NCBI GenBank assembly: GCA_041180785.1
Contig: JBEGQV010000274.1
Coordinates: 1 to 18,653, forward strand
Length of the DNA stretch: 18,653 bases
Direction: 5' to 3'
From: Sandaracinomonas sp041180785
Lineage (GTDB): Bacteria > Bacteroidota > Bacteroidia > Cytophagales > Spirosomataceae
Every line of letters starts with the position of its first letter. Position 1 is the stretch's first letter. Shown piece after piece: positions 15,787 to 18,653 of this stretch. The notes under the pieces are model-generated. The model made no database searches. It saw only the letters and a program-made list of their open reading frames with translations, and was not told the origin of the DNA. The position numbers and the translations under genes are program-made.

Positions 15787-17721
15787 TTAAGGTTTTTTGG
15801 GCAAGTCCTTAGCGAGTCCAGCCGATAAAATAGGAAAACGTAACCATGATTTAGGATCTAAACTGTAATCATCCACATGGAATCCGGGTGCATATCGTTC
15901 TCTTTTCCACTGATTTCTAGCCCAAAGTCTAAAATAGCGATCGGCAAATTCCCAAAGTTTACTTTCCGAATATACATGTAAATATTCCGCTTTTAATTCT
16001 TCAAAAACCAACTGAGGGGCATTTTTGTTCCTAAAAGCTGATTTTTCTATAAAATTTAAAATAGGATAAGGCATTAAATCTTCTTCATCAACTTGCTTGG
16101 TTTCCAATGGTCGTAGTTCCGCACTTGGCTCCAAGGCATTCACAAATTGTAATCCTGAAAGGTTTAATTTTCCATCCACTCCAATTTTTTCCATCCATTT
16201 CAACCATTGACGAATAAAAGTTTTGTCGATCCCGGCTATTGGAGAAATCGAACCAGAAGTATCACCATCCATCGTCGCATACCCAACACTGGCCTCCGAA
16301 CGATTTGAGGTTGCCAATAATAATGCATTTTGAATATTAGCAAACATCCATGCCGAAGGAGCGCGAACACGTGCTTGAACATTTTGCAAGGTTATATCGT
16401 CTGTTTCCCAGGTTAATTTTCTACCAATCGCACCTTCAATTAAATTGGTATAAGAGGCAACTATTTCATCTATTTCAATTTCAAAATGTTTACTCCCAAT
16501 ATTTTCAGCCAATTGTTTGGCTGAATTTCTGGTTTGTTCCGAAGAGTTTTTAGTTCCTTGATATACGGTAATTAATGCTTTTTGCAAAATCCCTTGAATC
16601 GAATCACAGGATTGAATTCCTTTGAAATAATCTAAACTATGTTTTAACCCTTCCAAACCTAAATCCCTTGCTGCCAAGTGAATAGCTACATAACAAAGTG
16701 AAGCAATTGCGGAAGAATCAGCCCCTCCAGAAAGGGATAAAACCCAACCGTTGGAATAAGATTTACGCATATAATCCCATAATGCGAGTGATATACTTCT
16801 GGCAAATTCTTCTTCTTTGGTGTAGGATGAATTAAGTTCTTCACTAAAAAATATAGTATTTCCAGCCTTTGCAGCAGGATGAAATGGAATGGTAATGATT
16901 GACTCCTGACTCGTACTTTGGCTTGCCTTAATTTCCAAATTGCAGCCAGTCCAATTGAATTCTTTAAAAACAAAACGATCTGTATCTGCTTTCAATTGAC
17001 CATTTTGGTAAATATAGGCATCGCCATCAAAGATGGTGCGTCCCGACTCATTACCCAACAAATTAGCAAATACATAAGTGCCATGGATGATTTCAGATCC
17101 TTTACTTGCTATGGTTTTGCGAATTTCATTTTTACCAAAACTAAAATGTGAGGCAGTTGGATTACAGATTAAATTTGCTCCACGTTTAGCTAATGCATAG
17201 GCAGGCCGATTCGTTTCCTCCCAAGCATCTTGACAAATTTCAATCCCTAATCGAATACCGTTAAAGTCAATGATATAATCGCCTAAAGGAACGTCATATC
17301 CATCAAAAGAAACCGTAATACATTTATTTTTTCCCCAAGCTGTAAACCAACGAGGTTCATAATGTACGCCATCATTAGCTAAATGTTGTTTCGGGATAAA
17401 GGCAACTATTTTTTGTTGAAAAACGATGGCCGCTACATTGAATAATTCATTTTCAATCCAAAATGGTACACCAACAATTACTAATTGATTACCTACTTTT
17501 TTCGAAAATTCAACTAACGATTCGTGTGCTTTCTCCGTCGTAAATTTAGATAAAAACTGATCTTCGCAACCATATCCCGTCAAACACATTTCTGGAAAAC
17601 AAAGGAGATCATATCCTTTGGAAACAACCTGCGAAAAAGCATCTTCAATACGCTGTAAATTACCCTTCCAATCCAAAGGTATTTGATTAACAGTAATGGC
17701 TGCAAGAGAAATTTGAGGCAT
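15787..17721 (-). CDS. nadE: Glutamine-dependent NAD+ synthetase
   Basis: This two-domain enzyme of 644 residues makes NAD+ from nicotinate adenine dinucleotide using ATP and glutamine-derived ammonia. The N-terminal nitrilase-type amidase (about 1-280) shows its catalytic triad: Glu44 in CFPEMCLTGY, Lys111 in FIPKQHL and Cys163 in GIEICQDAW. The synthetase domain (about 310-640) has the ATP-binding loop SGGADSS (331-337), RARVRAP-type NVQARVRAPSAWM, and TSNRSEASVGYATMDGDTSG (471-490). The ATG at 17721 was chosen because MPQISLAAITVNQIPLDWKGN is the normal amidase start; the open frame continues 30 codons upstream to a GTG, but that part overlaps the small cysteine-rich gene. It starts 1 base after that gene's stop and ends 1 base before coaX. 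Confidence 0.95.
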   Translation of the reverse strand: MPQISLAAITVNQIPLDWKGNLQRIEDAFSQVVSKGYDLLCFPEMCLTGYGCEDQFLSKFTTEKAHESLVEFSKKVGNQLVIVGVPFWIENELFNVAAIVFQQKIVAFIPKQHLANDGVHYEPRWFTAWGKNKCITVSFDGYDVPLGDYIIDFNGIRLGIEICQDAWEETNRPAYALAKRGANLICNPTASHFSFGKNEIRKTIASKGSEIIHGTYVFANLLGNESGRTIFDGDAYIYQNGQLKADTDRFVFKEFNWTGCNLEIKASQSTSQESIITIPFHPAAKAGNTIFFSEELNSSYTKEEEFARSISLALWDYMRKSYSNGWVLSLSGGADSSAIASLCYVAIHLAARDLGLEGLKHSLDYFKGIQSCDSIQGILQKALITVYQGTKNSSEQTRNSAKQLAENIGSKHFEIEIDEIVASYTNLIEGAIGRKLTWETDDITLQNVQARVRAPSAWMFANIQNALLLATSNRSEASVGYATMDGDTSGSISPIAGIDKTFIRQWLKWMEKIGVDGKLNLSGLQFVNALEPSAELRPLETKQVDEEDLMPYPILNFIEKSAFRNKNAPQLVFEELKAEYLHVYSESKLWEFADRYFRLWARNQWKRERYAPGFHVDDYSLDPKSWLRFPILSAGLAKDLPKKP

Positions 17722-17722
17722 T

Positions 17723-18025
17723 TTATCTTGGTTTCTGCGATTTATTTGTTGTTTTAGGTCCCCAAACTTTATACCAAGGCTTTTTAGCCTCGATCTGGTT
17801 GGGTCCTGCACCGGCTACTTGCGCCGTACGTACATGCTTGTATCTTGGAGTCCACATCCACGACATAGCCGCACGTGGACGAAAATATTTGTCCCCATGT
17901 CGATGCTCCACCCGCACTCTGCAAGTGGCTCTCGGACAACGAGCCGACCAGCAAGAAGACATCAAATATCCCATGCTGATGATACATACAACAACTAAAC
18001 TCCTAAATTTCAAATTCTTGAACAT
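17723..18025 (-). CDS. Small Cys/His/Arg-rich putative lipoprotein (100 aa)
   Basis: I cannot assign a function. The 100-residue product starts MFKNLKFRSLVVVCIISMGY and has a plausible lipoprotein signal ending LMSSC (Cys25). A short mature part follows with CWSARCPRATCRVRVEHRHG (25-44), FRPRAAMSWMWTPRYKH and a basic, Pro/Trp-containing tail (KPWYKVWGPKTTNKSQKPR). The cysteine-histidine spacing could bind a metal or form disulfides. I recall similar short proteins with CP..TC.V..EHRHG in other Cytophagales, but cannot check this. Its coding stretch (about 17800-17960) is clearly richer in GC than its neighbours, which also opens the other frames. It is the first gene of the nadE-coaX run, 1 base before nadE, and is divergent from queE. 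That it is a real gene is likely rather than certain. Confidence 0.7.
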   Translation of the reverse strand: MFKNLKFRSLVVVCIISMGYLMSSCWSARCPRATCRVRVEHRHGDKYFRPRAAMSWMWTPRYKHVRTAQVAGAGPNQIEAKKPWYKVWGPKTTNKSQKPR

Positions 18026-18088
18026 TAATTAGGCAATAAATCGCTAGTTACTAACGAATTTAGATTAGTTAAATTTCATACAATGCTG

Positions 18089-18096
18089 TAATTTTG
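18089..18096 (+). promoter_or_regulatory. Candidate -7 box for queE
   Basis: TAATTTTG is an exact TAnnTTTG match in the divergent gap, about 58 bases before the queE ATG. The -33 region (about 18065-18070, TTAGTT) is a poor match to TTTG, so support rests on the -7 box and its position. Confidence 0.4.
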
Positions 18097-18126
18097 TAAA
18101 AATAATCAGCAAGTGCATATAAACTC

Positions 18127-18134
18127 CAAAGATA
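18127..18134 (-). promoter_or_regulatory. Candidate -7 box for the small lipoprotein/nadE run
   Basis: The minus-strand octamer is TATCTTTG, an exact TAnnTTTG match identical to the box before lysA. It would give a leader of about 95 bases before the ATG at 18025, overlapping the opposing queE promoter. No good -33 TTTG was found. Confidence 0.33.
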
Positions 18135-18154
18135 TAAAAATCTCAGCAGATACG

Positions 18155-18653
18155 ATGGAAATTACCTATCCGGTCATGGAATCTTTTTACACGATTCAGG
18201 GAGAAGGACATTTCCAAGGTCATGCAGCCTATTTTATTCGATTAGGAGGATGTGATGTAGGTTGTCATTGGTGTGATGTAAAAGAAAGTTGGCCGATGGA
18301 CACACATCCAAAAGTTTCAATCCAGCAATTATTACAAGAAGTTCAACAAACACCTTGTGAGATCGTTGTGATTACAGGTGGTGAGCCTTTGATGCACGAT
18401 TTACATCCACTTACACAAGCCTTGCAAACAGCTGGTTTTCGTACCCATATTGAAACTTCGGGAGTGGGTAAACTGAGTGGATCATGGGATTGGATATGTT
18501 TTTCTCCCAAAAAATTCAAAGATCCTAACCCAGCAATTTACTCCTTGGTAAATGAACTTAAAATTGTGGTTTTCAATAAATCAGACTTTAAGTGGGCTCA
18601 AACTTTTGTAAAAGATATGCCTAAAACTGCTCGATTATTGTTACAACCAGAGT
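18155..18653 (+). CDS. queE: 7-carboxy-7-deazaguanine synthase (3' end cut by window edge)
   Basis: I translated this frame by hand: it is open from the ATG at 18155 to the right edge (166 residues visible). It starts MEITYPVMESFYTIQGEG. The FYTIQGEG motif and the radical-SAM cluster motif CDVGCHWC (Cys33, Cys37, Cys40; C-x3-C-x2-C) identify QueE. This enzyme converts 6-carboxytetrahydropterin to 7-carboxy-7-deazaguanine on the way to queuosine and related bases. VITGGEPLMHDL is the GGEP SAM-binding motif, and THIETSGVG and FSPKKFKDPNP follow as expected. A GTG 42 bases upstream is in frame, but family members start close to the FYTIQGEG motif, so the ATG is preferred. It is divergent from the small lipoprotein/nadE run; queC or queD partners are not visible. 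Confidence 0.93.
   Translation, partial: MEITYPVMESFYTIQGEGHFQGHAAYFIRLGGCDVGCHWCDVKESWPMDTHPKVSIQQLLQEVQQTPCEIVVITGGEPLMHDLHPLTQALQTAGFRTHIETSGVGKLSGSWDWICFSPKKFKDPNPAIYSLVNELKIVVFNKSDFKWAQTFVKDMPKTARLLLQPE

Noticed and set aside
16686..16973. 95-codon minus-strand open frame
   Set aside because: It lies inside nadE in another frame of the same strand, and nadE is intact and well conserved.
16900..17721. Nitrilase domain near agmatine deiminase as a possible N-carbamoylputrescine amidase
   Set aside because: It is fused to an NAD synthetase domain with an intact ATP loop, so it is the glutaminase half of NadE.
17722..17811. 30-codon N-terminal extension of nadE starting at GTG
   Set aside because: It overlaps the upstream gene, does not resemble the amidase domain, and the internal ATG gives a normal N-terminus.
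17850..17880. Inverted repeat GTCCAC / GTGGAC and the nearby CACGTG palindrome
   Set aside because: They lie inside the GC-rich small lipoprotein gene, are only 6 bases long, and fit the use of Arg/His/Trp codons there.
17784..18032. Additional open frames on both strands over the small lipoprotein
   Set aside because: They arise from the locally higher GC content. Only the 100-residue frame has a signal peptide, a sensible start and tight spacing to nadE.
18113..18154. GTG start upstream of queE
   Set aside because: QueE proteins start close to the FYTIQGEG motif, and the extension looks like non-coding AT-rich leader.
1..18653. Mobile elements, CRISPR arrays, tRNA/rRNA genes, toxin-antitoxin or defence genes
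   Set aside because: None seen: gaps are short, all substantial frames are accounted for, and no direct-repeat spacer pattern or transposase motif appears.

Overview
The window is a compact, AT-rich bacterial chromosome segment carrying mostly housekeeping genes. Several traits point to the Bacteroidota, probably a Cytophagales-type lineage: near-absence of Shine-Dalgarno sequences, exact TAnnTTTG -7 promoter boxes in several gaps, Bacteroidota-style LysA, agmatine deiminase and PHP/PolX proteins, and paired SurA-like periplasmic isomerases. No rRNA, tRNA, CRISPR array, transposase, phage or defence gene was seen, and no gap between genes exceeds about 130 bases.

Layout from left to right. 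(1) Minus strand, 1-1554: rbfA followed by an overlapping FtsX/LolC/E-type ABC permease cut by the left edge. (2) Plus strand, 1641-3011: an unidentified polytopic membrane protein, whose end overlaps the end of rpiB by 4 bases. (3) Minus strand, 6868-3008: lysA, ogt, a PHP/PolX-type protein and rpiB, with junctions of -1, +3 and +22 bases. (4) Plus strand, 6909-9483: phoD-like phosphatase, osmC-like gene and thyA, joined by gaps of 1 and 0 bases. (5) 9484-9555: a tandem-heptamer and inverted-repeat element between the convergent thyA and SurA-like genes. (6) Minus strand, 18025-9556: a seven-gene run of a small cysteine-rich putative lipoprotein, nadE, coaX, agmatine deiminase, an unknown lipoprotein and two parvulin-type SurA-like proteins. 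(7) Plus strand from 18155: queE, cut by the right edge, divergent from that run.

Roles. nadE and coaX supply NAD and CoA, queE starts queuosine/7-deazaguanine synthesis, thyA makes dTMP, lysA makes lysine, rpiB serves the pentose phosphate pathway, and agmatine deiminase serves polyamine synthesis. The two SurA-like proteins and the LolC/E-like permease are consistent with outer-membrane protein and lipoprotein biogenesis.

No new multi-gene system is evident. The best leads are within single genes: an OmpA-like peptidoglycan-binding domain embedded in the larger SurA-like protein; a PolX homologue that has lost polymerase catalytic aspartates but keeps its PHP nuclease site; an Ogt with Gln at the arginine-finger position; a CoaX with GTDL in place of the usual GxDR; a short GC-rich cysteine/histidine protein; and a dispersed TTATGAGTTATGA repeat found at two gene junctions, at one of which it supplies the stop codon of one gene and the first possible start of the next.

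Three start sites were moved from the longest open frame: nadE (ATG at 17721), the large SurA-like gene (ATG at 13173, with an unusual AGGAG) and the unknown lipoprotein (ATG at 13957).
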